Below the pieces are notes generated by a model. It was not told where the DNA came from. It made no database searches and saw nothing but the letters and a program-made list of their open reading frames with translations. A stretch of DNA of 26,013 nt, from assembly GCF_937900395.1 (NCBI RefSeq), contig NZ_CALCDX010000250.1, positions 1-26,013 on the forward strand. The letters run 5' to 3'. This document shows, one piece after another, positions 9,173 to 18,991 of this stretch (within the stretch, counting starts at the first letter, position 1; the number at the start of each line of letters is the position of its first letter). Origin of the DNA: an uncultured Caulobacter sp. (lineage in GTDB: Bacteria > Pseudomonadota > Alphaproteobacteria > Caulobacterales > Caulobacteraceae). The position numbers were made by a program, and so were the translations under genes.

Positions 9173-9547
9173 ATGGCCAAGGTTCTGGGACTGGGCGGTT
9201 TCTTCTTCAAGGCCGAGGATCCGAAGGCCGTGCGCGACTGGTACGCGCGCGTCCTGGGCTTCGAGGTCCACGACTGGGGCGGAGCAGTGTTCGAGGCGCC
9301 CAAGGACAGCCAGGCCACCTGGTCGCCCTTCGCCGCCGACACCGACTATTTCGCGCCGTCGGCCGCGCCGTTCATGATCAATTTCATCGTCGATGATATC
9401 GATGGCGTTCTCGCGCGCGCCGCCGCCGAGGGCGTCGAGCCGCTGGGCAGGCAGGACGAGGGCTATGGACGGTTCGCCTGGCTGATGGATCCGGCCGGGG
9501 TTAAAATCGAGCTCTGGGAGCCCGCCAAGGCTGAGCCTGGGGCATAA
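9173..9547 (+). CDS. VOC superfamily (glyoxalase/bleomycin-resistance-like) protein
   Basis: A 124-residue protein with the paired beta-alpha-beta-beta-beta plan of one VOC domain. The first half is GLGGFFFKAEDPKAVRDWYARVLGFEV and the second is INFIVDDIDGVLARAAAEGVEP, ending in WLMDPAGVKIELWEP. The Glu of KIELWEP is the usual last metal ligand. The usual first ligand near the N-terminus (His or Gln) appears to be Phe in GGFFF, so the metal site may be incomplete and the reaction cannot be predicted. GGAG at 9159-9162 precedes ATG 9173. It stands alone, directly upstream of the methionine operon promoter. Confidence 0.85.
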   Translation: MAKVLGLGGFFFKAEDPKAVRDWYARVLGFEVHDWGGAVFEAPKDSQATWSPFAADTDYFAPSAAPFMINFIVDDIDGVLARAAAEGVEPLGRQDEGYGRFAWLMDPAGVKIELWEPAKAEPGA

Positions 9548-9564
9548 TTTCCTCTTGCCAAAAC

Positions 9565-9588
9565 GGACATAAAGATATCTTTATGTCC
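9565..9588. promoter_or_regulatory. Perfect 24-bp palindromic operator at the head of the methionine operon
   Basis: GGACATAAAGAT (9565-9576) is followed directly by its exact reverse complement ATCTTTATGTCC (9577-9588). The palindrome is AT-rich in a GC-rich surrounding and ends 2 bases before the ATG of the ArsR-type gene. It has the form expected of an ArsR-family dimer site; SahR-type regulators of methionine genes are known to use AT-rich palindromes. TTGCCA at 9555-9560 could be a -35 with the -10 inside the palindrome, so binding would block transcription. The identity of the binding protein is inferred from adjacency. Confidence 0.75.
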
Positions 9589-9590
9589 CT

Positions 9591-10568
9591 ATGAAGCTTG
9601 CCGCCGAACAGGTCGTCGAGGTGCTGCGCGCCGCCGGCGAGTCCACGCGCCTGCGTCTCCTGGCGTTGTTGGCGGCCGAGGAGCTATCGGTGCTGGAGCT
9701 GTGCCGCATCCTCGATCAGAGCCAGCCGCGCGTGTCGCGGCACCTGAAGCTGCTGGCCGAGGCCGGCTTGGTCGAGCGTTTCCCGGACGGCGCCTGGGTG
9801 TTCTACCGCCTGGCCGCCAAATCCGCCGGCCGGTTCCTGGTCGAGCAGGCGCTGGACCTGATCGACGACGCCGATCCCGTCATCCGCCTGGACGCCGACA
9901 AGTTGGCCGCCGTGCGCGCCGAGCGGTCGATGGACGCCCAGGCCTATTTCGCCCGCAACGCCGCGCGCTGGAACGAGATCCGCTCACTGTATGTCGACGA
10001 GGCCGAGGTCGAGGCCGCGATCCTGCGCGCCACCGGGGAGGGGCCGTTCGACGAGATGGTCGACCTGGGCGCGGGCGCTGGCCGCATGCTGACCCTGCTG
10101 GGCAAGCGCGCCAGCAACGCCCTGGGCTTGGATCTGTCGCAGCAGATGCTGAACATCGCCCGCGACGAGGTCGCCAAGGCGGGTCTGGCCAGCTGCGAGC
10201 TGCGCCACGGCGACATCTTCCGCACCGGCCTGCCGGGCGGCTGCGCGGACCTCGTTACGGTCCACCAGGTGCTGCACTATCTGTCCGATCCCGCCAACGC
10301 CGTGGCCGAGGCCGCGCGCCTGGTCGCGCCGGGCGGCCTGCTGCTGATCGCCGACTTCGCCCCGCACGACCACGAGTTCCTGCGCGAGGCGCACCAGCAC
10401 CGTCGCCTGGGCTTCGACGACAGCGAGATCGTCCCGTGGCTGCGCGCCGGCGGCCTCCAGCTGGAAAGCAACATCGCTCTGCCGCCCTCGACCGGCGAAG
10501 GGCTGACCGTGAAGATTTGGACCGCGCGTCGTCCGTTGAGCGTCGCCGCCGAAAGGACCGCCGCATGA
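9591..10568 (+). CDS. ArsR-family HTH fused to SAM-dependent methyltransferase, probable methionine-cycle regulator
   Basis: A 325-residue two-domain protein. Residues 8-80 form an ArsR-type winged helix (STRLRLLALLAAEELSVLEL, then SQPRVSRHLKLLAEAGLVERF and the wing GAWVFYRLA). Residues about 130-290 form a class I methyltransferase fold with motif I VDLGAGAGR (near 157-165), GLDLSQQMLNIAR, and the post-motif LVAPGGLLLIADF. Fusions of this plan sit next to metF or ahcY in many alphaproteobacteria. Sensing SAM or SAH through the methyltransferase domain is an attractive inference, not shown here. There is no metal-binding Cys set of the ArsR/SmtB type, which argues against metal sensing. No Shine-Dalgarno precedes ATG 9591, so the transcript may be leaderless. 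The TGA overlaps the metF start (ATGA). Confidence 0.88.
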   Translation: MKLAAEQVVEVLRAAGESTRLRLLALLAAEELSVLELCRILDQSQPRVSRHLKLLAEAGLVERFPDGAWVFYRLAAKSAGRFLVEQALDLIDDADPVIRLDADKLAAVRAERSMDAQAYFARNAARWNEIRSLYVDEAEVEAAILRATGEGPFDEMVDLGAGAGRMLTLLGKRASNALGLDLSQQMLNIARDEVAKAGLASCELRHGDIFRTGLPGGCADLVTVHQVLHYLSDPANAVAEAARLVAPGGLLLIADFAPHDHEFLREAHQHRRLGFDDSEIVPWLRAGGLQLESNIALPPSTGEGLTVKIWTARRPLSVAAERTAA

Positions 10569-11509
10569 CCCTTCCGCCCACCCGCCGCGTGATCGGTCCC
10601 GTCGCCCGCGCTGGCGAGCGCACCTATCGACCCCGCGTTTCGTTCGAATTCTTCCCGCCCAAGACGCCGCAGATGGAAGAGAGCCTGTGGCAGGCGATCA
10701 CCCGCCTGGCGCCGTTGGACCCGGCCTTTGTCTCGGTGACCTACGGCGCCGGCGGCTCGACCCGCGAGCGCACGCACCGGACGGTCAAGCGCATCCTGGA
10801 CGAGACCAGCCTGAAGCCCGCCGCCCACCTGACCTGCGTCGGCGCCTCGCGCGCCGAGGTCGACGAGGTGATCCGCGACTACTGGGACATCGGCGTCCGC
10901 CACATCGTCTCGCTGCGCGGCGACCCGCCGCCGGGCGAGGGCGGCATCGGCGGCGTCTATGTCCCGCGCGAGGACGGCTACGCCAACGCCACCGAGCTGA
11001 CCAAGGCCGTGCGCGGCGTCGGACCGTTCGAGGTGCTGGTTGGGGTCTATCCCGAGAAACATCCGGAAAGCCCGTCGCTCGAGCACGACATCGACGTCTT
11101 GAAGCAGAAGGTCGACGCCGGCGCGACGCTGGGCGTCAGCCAGTTCTTCTTCGATCTCGACGCCTTCCTGCGCTACGTCGACAAGGTCCGCGCCGCCGGG
11201 ATCACCATCCCGATCGTTCCGGGCATCATGCCGGTGACGAACTTTGTGGGCCTGAAGAAGATGGCCGCCGCCTGCCAGACGACGATCCCGGGCTGGCTGG
11301 CCAACCTGTTCGACGGGCTGGAGAACGACGCCGAAACCCGCCGCCTGATCGCCTGCTCTGTGGCCGCCGAGATGTGCGCCAAGCTGCAGGAGCAGGGCTT
11401 CGAGGACTTCCACTTCTACACCCTGAACCGCGCGGACCTAGTCTACGCCATCTGCCGCGTGCTGGGCCTGCGCGAAATTTCGCCCTCTGCCTCCGAGGTC
11501 GCCGCATGA
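10565..11509 (+). CDS. metF: 5,10-methylenetetrahydrofolate reductase
   Basis: A 314-residue FAD enzyme that reduces 5,10-methylene-THF to 5-methyl-THF with NAD(P)H, supplying the methyl donor for MetH. Family motifs are present in order: SFEFFPPKT, VTYGAGGSTRERT, HLTCVGAS, VSLRGDPP, SQFFFD, IPIVPGIMP and FHFYTLNR. Length is normal for bacterial MetF (about 290-320). ATG 10565 overlaps the upstream TGA as ATGA, with AAAGGA (10552-10557) 7 bases before it. A long open frame continues upstream but is only the shadow of the regulator gene. Its own TGA overlaps the next ATG, so translation of metF, the lactamase and the first metH piece is probably coupled. Confidence 0.96.
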   Translation: MTLPPTRRVIGPVARAGERTYRPRVSFEFFPPKTPQMEESLWQAITRLAPLDPAFVSVTYGAGGSTRERTHRTVKRILDETSLKPAAHLTCVGASRAEVDEVIRDYWDIGVRHIVSLRGDPPPGEGGIGGVYVPREDGYANATELTKAVRGVGPFEVLVGVYPEKHPESPSLEHDIDVLKQKVDAGATLGVSQFFFDLDAFLRYVDKVRAAGITIPIVPGIMPVTNFVGLKKMAAACQTTIPGWLANLFDGLENDAETRRLIACSVAAEMCAKLQEQGFEDFHFYTLNRADLVYAICRVLGLREISPSASEVAA

Positions 11510-12510
11510 CGCCGCTAGCGCCCCCTCCGTCTCGCCGCGTATCCGCGCCGATCCACCTCCCCCGTTTCACGGGTGAGGATGCGGTGTCTTCCTCCTCCCC
11601 CGCGAAGCGGGGGAGGTGGCGCGATGCGAAGCATCGTGTCGGAGGGGGCGCTCTGGCTGCACTCGCGATGCTATTCTTCAGCCTGGCCCCCGCCGCTCAT
11701 GCCGACATGCCCGCCAGCTGGACCAAGCCGACCAAGCCCTACCGCGTGGTCGGCAACATCTACTACGTGGGCACCGAGGGCGTCTCGTCCTGGCTGATCA
11801 CCTCGTCCGCGGGGCACGTGATCCTGGACGGCGGCCCGAACGCCGAGGTCGGCAAGCAGATCGAGCGCAACATCGCCTCGCTGGGCTTCAAGCTCGCGGA
11901 CGTGAAGATCCTGATCAACACCCACGCCCACTATGACCACGCGGGCGGGCTGGCTCAGTTGAAGGCCGACATCCCAGGCTCCAAGCTGTGGATATCGCGC
12001 GGCGACGAGCCGGCCATCGAGCAGGGCCATCACATCGGCGACAACGAGAACGGCCCGACCCCGATGCCGCCGGTGAAGGTCGATCGCGCGTTCGGCGACG
12101 AGACCAAGCTCAAGCTGGGCGAGACCACGATGGTCGCCCATCTGACGCCCGGCCACACGATCGGTTGCACCAGCTGGACCACGGCGGTGATCGAGAAGGG
12201 CCGACCGCTGAACGTGACCTTCCCCTGTTCGCTGTCGGTGGCCGGCAATGTGCTTGTCGGCAACAAGACCCACCGCAACATCGTCGCCGACTATCGCGAG
12301 AGCTTCGCCAAGCTGCGCGCCATCCCGACGGACGTGATGCTGCCCGCGCACGAAGAGCAGGGGAACCTGCTGGCCAAGCGCCAGAAGCAGTTGCGCGGCG
12401 ACCCCAACGCCTTCGTCGATCCGACCGAGCTCGCCCGGTTCGTCGACGCCTCAGAAGCCGCCTTCAACAAGGAGCTCGCGCGCCAGCAGGCGGCGGGGCC
12501 TAGCCGATGA
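11506..12510 (+). CDS. Subclass B3 metallo-beta-lactamase family hydrolase, exported
   Basis: A 334-residue frame from ATG 11506 (ATGA overlap with metF). The zinc ligands of subclass B3 are all present: HAHYDH with His140, His142, Asp144 and His145; His217 in PGHTIGCTSW; and His282 in LPAHEEQ. A signal peptide lies at residues 33-66 (KRGRWRDAKHR, then GGGALAALAMLFFSLAPAAHA, cleavage before DMPASW), so the enzyme is periplasmic. About the first 46 residues are encoded by a palindromic repeat. A likelier start is GTG 11584 (residue 27), with GAGG 5 bases upstream, which gives a normal-length signal peptide; ATG 11668 gives one too short. Caulobacter crescentus is known to have a B3 enzyme of this type (CAU-1/Mbl1b). 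Whether the natural substrate is a beta-lactam is unclear, given its position between metF and metH. Confidence 0.92.
   Translation: MTPLAPPPSRRVSAPIHLPRFTGEDAVSSSSPAKRGRWRDAKHRVGGGALAALAMLFFSLAPAAHADMPASWTKPTKPYRVVGNIYYVGTEGVSSWLITSSAGHVILDGGPNAEVGKQIERNIASLGFKLADVKILINTHAHYDHAGGLAQLKADIPGSKLWISRGDEPAIEQGHHIGDNENGPTPMPPVKVDRAFGDETKLKLGETTMVAHLTPGHTIGCTSWTTAVIEKGRPLNVTFPCSLSVAGNVLVGNKTHRNIVADYRESFAKLRAIPTDVMLPAHEEQGNLLAKRQKQLRGDPNAFVDPTELARFVDASEAAFNKELARQQAAGPSR
11517..11652. repeat. Composite palindromic repeat inside the lactamase reading frame
   Basis: Terminal inverted repeats AGCGCCCCCTCC (11517-11528) and GGAGGGGGCGCT (11641-11652) bound a 136-bp element. Inside is the hairpin CTCCCCCGCgaaGCGGGGGAG and the small stem GATGCgaaGCATC. 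A 139-bp relative with the same ends is at 22180-22318. Here the element supplies codons 5-48 of the lactamase frame, including a candidate GTG start and the basic part of the signal peptide. Confidence 0.85.
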
Positions 12511-13583
12511 CCGACCTCTCCATCCGCGCCAATCGCGTCGCCGCCCTGAAGGCCGCCGCCAAGGAGCGCATCCTGATCCTCGACGGCTCCTGGGGCGTGA
12601 TGTTCCAGAAGAAGGGCCTGACCGAGGCCGACTATCGCGCAGAGCGCTTCGCCGCCCACGACGGCCAGATGAAGGGCAATAACGACATTCTGTGCCTGAC
12701 GCGGCCGGATCTCGTGGCCGAGCTGCACGACGCCTACTTCTCGGCCGGCGCCGACATCTCCGAGACCAACACCTTCTCGGGGACCACCATCGCCCAGGCC
12801 GACTATCACCTGACCGAACAGGACGTCTGGGACATCAATCTGGAAGGCGCCAGGATCGGCCGCTCGGTGGCTGACCGCTGGAACGCCGAGAATCCGGAGC
12901 GCCCCAAGTTCATCGCCGGCTCGATCGGGCCGCTGAACGTCATGCTGTCGATGTCGTCGGACGTGAACGATCCCGGCGCGCGCAAGGTGACCTTCGACCA
13001 GGTCTACGAAGCCTATCGCCAGCAGGTGGACGCGCTCTACCAGGGCGGGGTCGACCTGTTCCTGATCGAGACCATCACCGACACCCTGAACTGCAAGGCC
13101 GCGATCAAGGCGATCCTCGACTGGCGCGACGAGGGCCATGAGGAGCTGCCGATCTGGATCAGCGGCACCATCACCGACCGCTCGGGCCGCACCCTGTCGG
13201 GCCAGACGGCGGAAGCCTTCTGGAACAGCGTCAAGCACGCCAAGCCGTTCGCGGTGGGCTTCAACTGCGCCCTCGGCGCTGATTTGATGCGTCCGCATAT
13301 CGCCGAGATGGCCCGCATCGCCGACACCCTGGTCGCGGCCTATCCCAACGCCGGCCTGCCCAACGCCATGGGCCAGTACGACGAGGAGCCGCACCAGACC
13401 GGCCACGCCCTGCACGAATGGGCCAAGGATGGCCTGGTCAACATCCTGGGCGGCTGCTGCGGCACGACGCCGGACCACATCCGCCACGTCGCCGACGAAG
13501 TGCGCGGCGTGAAGCCCCGCCAGATCCCCGAGCGCCCCAAGGCCATGCGCCTGGCGGGCCTTGAGCCGTTCGAACTCGCGTAA
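12507..13583 (+). CDS. metH: Methionine synthase, homocysteine-binding piece of split MetH
   Basis: A 358-residue protein matching the N-terminal homocysteine S-methyltransferase barrel of cobalamin-dependent MetH. The zinc-binding cysteines are present: Cys254 in GFNCALG, and Cys317 and Cys318 in LGGCCGTTPDHI. It begins with LILDGSWGVMFQ, matches MetH through the Asn/Thr-rich ETNTFSGT motif, and stops where the folate-binding domain would follow. E. coli MetH is one chain of about 1227 residues, so this is half of a split enzyme completed by the gene at 13728. ATG 12507 overlaps the lactamase TGA as ATGA. The protein is cytosolic. It activates homocysteine as the zinc thiolate for methyl transfer from methylcobalamin on the partner protein. 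Confidence 0.95.
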   Translation: MTDLSIRANRVAALKAAAKERILILDGSWGVMFQKKGLTEADYRAERFAAHDGQMKGNNDILCLTRPDLVAELHDAYFSAGADISETNTFSGTTIAQADYHLTEQDVWDINLEGARIGRSVADRWNAENPERPKFIAGSIGPLNVMLSMSSDVNDPGARKVTFDQVYEAYRQQVDALYQGGVDLFLIETITDTLNCKAAIKAILDWRDEGHEELPIWISGTITDRSGRTLSGQTAEAFWNSVKHAKPFAVGFNCALGADLMRPHIAEMARIADTLVAAYPNAGLPNAMGQYDEEPHQTGHALHEWAKDGLVNILGGCCGTTPDHIRHVADEVRGVKPRQIPERPKAMRLAGLEPFELA

Positions 13584-13594
13584 GCATTCTTCCT

Positions 13595-13705
13595 GCCTTC
13601 CTGGGCCTTGTGCCCAGGACCCAGTTTTCCGCCGATGCGGAGCCCGACTTTCCAGGCGCTGAGCTAGCGGCGCCCTGGGTCCTCGCCACAAGGGCGAGGA
13701 AGGCG
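13595..13705. repeat. Palindromic repeat in the gap of split metH
   Basis: The 144-base gap between the two metH pieces is nearly filled by nested inverted repeats. Outer arms are GCCTTCCT and AGGAAGGC, then GGACCCAG (near 13617) and CTGGGTCC (near 13676). Local hairpins include CCTGGGC/GCCCAGG, CCGC/GCGG and CTCGCC/GGGCGAG. It could form a strong RNA structure that alters the ratio of the two MetH pieces. Confidence 0.75.
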
Positions 13706-13727
13706 GGTTTATTTGGATCGACCGACC

Positions 13728-16400
<2,673 letters not shown>

Positions 16401-16416
16401 AGCGACACATCAAAAA

Positions 16417-16537
16417 CCGTGTCATCCCGGAAAGCGCGCAGCGCTTATCCGGGACCCAGGGCGAGCGGCGGTGCGGTGGCCCCTGGGTCCCGGCTCTACC
16501 CCCGGCTCACGGCCGGGGTTCTGCCGGGATGACACGG
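16417..16537. repeat. Nested palindromic element after the methionine operon
   Basis: Perfect 14-bp ends CCGTGTCATCCCGG (16417-16430) and CCGGGATGACACGG (16524-16537) enclose a second perfect 13-bp pair CCGGGACCCAGGG (16449-16461) / CCCTGGGTCCCGG (16481-16493). Local hairpins AAGCGC/GCGCTT and CCCCGGC/GCCGGGG also occur. It starts 17 bases after the metH stop and could serve as the operon terminator. It accounts for most of the 220-bp gap before the glucosidase gene. Confidence 0.85.
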
Positions 16538-16620
16538 TGATGATGGTGTTCGTTCGCCGCCTTGCGAACGGCGTTCTTCAACTCCATCCTCCCTCCCAAC
16601 AAATAACGGGAGGGGACGAC

Positions 16621-18063
16621 ATGGATCGCTCAGGCGTGAGCCGCCGGGCGCTGGGGGCTTTGGCCCTGGGCGGCGCGGCCGTGGGGCTGTCGGGGTGCGA
16701 GGGACCGGGCCACACGGACCTCACCCCCAAGAGCCGGCAATTCCCGAAAGACTTCATCTGGGGCGTCGCCACCGCCGCCTTCCAGACGGAAGGCTCGCAG
16801 ACCGCCGACGGGCGCGGGCCCAGCGTCTGGGACGTGTTCGAGAAGGTCCCGGGACGCATAGGCGATGGCTCGGACGCCACGGTCGCCACCGACAGCTATC
16901 GCCGCTTCCAGGAGGACGTCGACCTGATCGCGGGCGCGAGCCTCAACGCCTATCGCTTCTCGATCAGCTGGTCGCGCATCCTGCCGACGGGCGAGGGGGC
17001 GGTGAACGCGGCGGGGCTGGATCACTATTCGCGGCTGGTCGACGCCTTGCTGGCCAAGGGCGTCGCGCCTTACGCCACCCTGTTCCACTGGGACCTGCCG
17101 CAGGGCTTGCAGGACAAGGGCGGCTGGAAGAACCGCGACACCGCCCAGCGCCTGGCCGACTACGCCCATGCGGTGGTCGAGCGGCTGGGCGACCGGCTGA
17201 AGAACTACATCATCCTGAACGAGGCGGCGGTGCACGCCGTCTTCGGCCACGTGTTGGGCGAGCAGGCGCCGGGCCTCAAGGACGACAAGCTGCTGGGGGC
17301 GGTGATCCACCACATGAACCTCGGCCAGGGATTGGCGATGCAGGCGCTGCGGGCGGGGCGCTCGGGGTTGAGGGTCGGCACCACCATGGCGCTGCAGCCC
17401 TGCCGCCCGGCCGGCGGGCCTTGGGCGCTCTGGAACCGCCTGGCTTCGGACGGCCTCGACGCGCTGTGGAACGGAGCGTGGCTGGACCCGCTGTTCAAGG
17501 GGACCTATCCCAAGGCGATGGACGACTTCCTGAAGGGCGTCGTTCAGGACGGAGATATGGCCAAGATCCGCCAGCCTGTCGACTTCCTGGGCGTGAACTA
17601 CTACGCCCCGGCCTATGTGCGGCTGGACCTGAACGCGCCCGGCAAGATCGCCCAGGCCGCCCCGCCAAAGGGCGCCGAGTTGGACGCCTTTGGCCGCCAC
17701 ATCGATCCTTCGGGTCTGTTCGAGGTGCTGGATCGCGTCCGCCGCGACTATGGCGCGCCGCCGATGCTGGTCACCGAGAACGGCTGCTCGGACCCGTTCA
17801 GCACGGGACCGGCGATCCTCGACGACCAGTTCCGCATCGCCTATCTGCGCCGCCATCTCCAGGCCGTGCTGGCGGCCCGCGAGGCCGGCTGCGACGTGCG
17901 CGGCTATTTCGAATGGACCCTGATCGACAACTTCGAATGGGACCTCGGCTACACCTCGAAGTTCGGCCTGGTCGCCATGGACCGGAAGACAGGCGCGCGG
18001 ACGCCGAAAGCCTCGTACCGGTGGTTCAAGGCCCTGGCGGAAAGCGGGCTGTTGGCGGGCTGA
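16621..18063 (+). CDS. GH1 family beta-glucosidase, predicted Tat-exported lipoprotein
   Basis: A 480-residue glycoside hydrolase family 1 enzyme (retaining beta-glucosidase type). The fold starts at FPKDFIWGVATAAFQTEGS (residues 41-59). The acid/base Glu201 lies in ILNEA, where most GH1 members have NEP. The nucleophile Glu386 lies in LVTENG. The C-terminal YFEWTLIDNFEWDLGYTSKFGL motif is typical. The N-terminus has a twin-arginine-like SRRALGALALGG and a lipobox LSGC with Cys26, so it is predicted to be folded in the cytosol, exported by Tat and lipid-anchored. ATG 16621 is preceded by GGGAGGGG and defines this signal; upstream in-frame ATGs add an unrelated leader. The sugar preference cannot be read. 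It stands between two repeats and is transcribed alone. Confidence 0.93.
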   Translation: MDRSGVSRRALGALALGGAAVGLSGCEGPGHTDLTPKSRQFPKDFIWGVATAAFQTEGSQTADGRGPSVWDVFEKVPGRIGDGSDATVATDSYRRFQEDVDLIAGASLNAYRFSISWSRILPTGEGAVNAAGLDHYSRLVDALLAKGVAPYATLFHWDLPQGLQDKGGWKNRDTAQRLADYAHAVVERLGDRLKNYIILNEAAVHAVFGHVLGEQAPGLKDDKLLGAVIHHMNLGQGLAMQALRAGRSGLRVGTTMALQPCRPAGGPWALWNRLASDGLDALWNGAWLDPLFKGTYPKAMDDFLKGVVQDGDMAKIRQPVDFLGVNYYAPAYVRLDLNAPGKIAQAAPPKGAELDAFGRHIDPSGLFEVLDRVRRDYGAPPMLVTENGCSDPFSTGPAILDDQFRIAYLRRHLQAVLAAREAGCDVRGYFEWTLIDNFEWDLGYTSKFGLVAMDRKTGARTPKASYRWFKALAESGLLAG

Positions 18064-18069
18064 TAGATC

Positions 18070-18181
18070 CTCCCCCGCAATGCGGGGGAGGTGGCCCAGA
18101 GGGCCGGAGGGGGCTAACGCGACATTTGCCCAGCTCGCCCCCTCAGTCGCTCCGCGACAGCTCCCCCGCGATGCGGGGGAG
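18070..18181. repeat. Bipartite palindromic repeat between convergent genes
   Basis: The element begins with hairpin CTCCCCCGCA/TGCGGGGGAG (18070-18090) and ends with hairpin CTCCCCCGC/GCGGGGGAG (18161-18181). In between are GTGGCCCAGAGGGCC and AGTCGCtccGCGAC. It is related in inverse orientation to the element at 23508-23654. It fills the gap between the glucosidase gene and the convergent minus-strand gene and may terminate both. Confidence 0.85.
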
Positions 18182-18187
18182 CAACAA

Positions 18188-18991
18188 TCAGTTCGGCTTG
18201 CAGATCAGCACGTCGCGGCCGCCGCGCTTGGCGGGCAGCAGGCTGCCGGCGCAGGGGACCGGATTGACGGGATCGACGATGATCTCGTTGCCGCCGATCG
18301 GAGGAAGCTTCTTGGCGGGCGCCGCGGCCTTGGCCTTTGGCGGCGCGCTGGCGACGGGCGCGGGCTTGGCGGCCTCCGGCTTGGGCTGGGCGGCCTCAGG
18401 CGCGGGCTGAGCGGGTTCGGAGGCGGGCTGCGGCGCCGGCGCTTCCGGCGGCGCGCTGGGCGCGGCAGGGGGCGGCGGCGTGGTGGCCGAAACGGCGTTG
18501 TAGTTCAGCGCCCGACCCAGGATGCTCGACTTCATCTCCAGGGTCTTGGCGCGCTTTTCGCAGTCGCCGGGCGGGCTCCAGCTCATCCACATCTGGGCCA
18601 GGCGGGCCTTGTCGACCGAGCCGGCGCCTTGCCAGATGGCCGCGCCGCGCTTGACCTGGGCCGCGCCGTATTCCGAGATCGGGCGCGGGCTGGCCTTTTC
18701 GGCCGCGGTGATCGCCGAGGCGAAGGTCTTCAGGTCCTTCTGAGCCTGGGCGCGCATCTCGGGGTAGGTCTTCAGGGCGGCCTGGACGCCGTCCGGGCCT
18801 GGGAAGGCCTTCTCGATCCGCGTCACCTCCGGCATCACCCGGTCGTAGAGATTGGCGTAGCCGCCCAGGGCGCCGTAGCACCAGGCGACATAGCCGTACT
18901 CGTCGGTCGGCGGGGCGTTCAGGGACGTCTGGGCGCTCGCCTGGCCGTCCTGGGCCAACAGGGCGAGAGCGAGAAAGAGGGCGTTCGCCAT
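18188..18991 (-). CDS. Exported Ala/Pro-rich protein, function unknown
   Basis: A 267-residue protein with an N-terminal signal peptide (MANALFLALALLAQDGQASAQ, cleavage near ASA-Q). A globular region follows (about residues 28-165) with YVAWCYGALGGYANLYDRVMPEV and a later PPGDCEKRAK, giving two Cys that could pair. Residues about 171-236 are a low-complexity Pro/Ala/Glu/Lys linker (PQPASEPAQPAPEAAQ). The end (GGNEIIVDPVNPVPCAGSLL then GGRDVLICKPN) has two more Cys. The plan suggests a periplasmic or cell-wall-spanning protein. I do not recognise the family; similar unnamed proteins may be typical of Caulobacterales. GAAAGGA lies upstream of ATG 18991. The high-GC open frame on the other strand is judged a shadow. 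Confidence 0.75.
   Translation of the reverse strand: MANALFLALALLAQDGQASAQTSLNAPPTDEYGYVAWCYGALGGYANLYDRVMPEVTRIEKAFPGPDGVQAALKTYPEMRAQAQKDLKTFASAITAAEKASPRPISEYGAAQVKRGAAIWQGAGSVDKARLAQMWMSWSPPGDCEKRAKTLEMKSSILGRALNYNAVSATTPPPPAAPSAPPEAPAPQPASEPAQPAPEAAQPKPEAAKPAPVASAPPKAKAAAPAKKLPPIGGNEIIVDPVNPVPCAGSLLPAKRGGRDVLICKPN

Noticed and set aside
9701..10564. N-terminal extension of the metF frame to 9701
   Set aside because: It is Arg/Pro-rich shadow sequence of the regulator gene. The MetF fold starts after ATG 10565.
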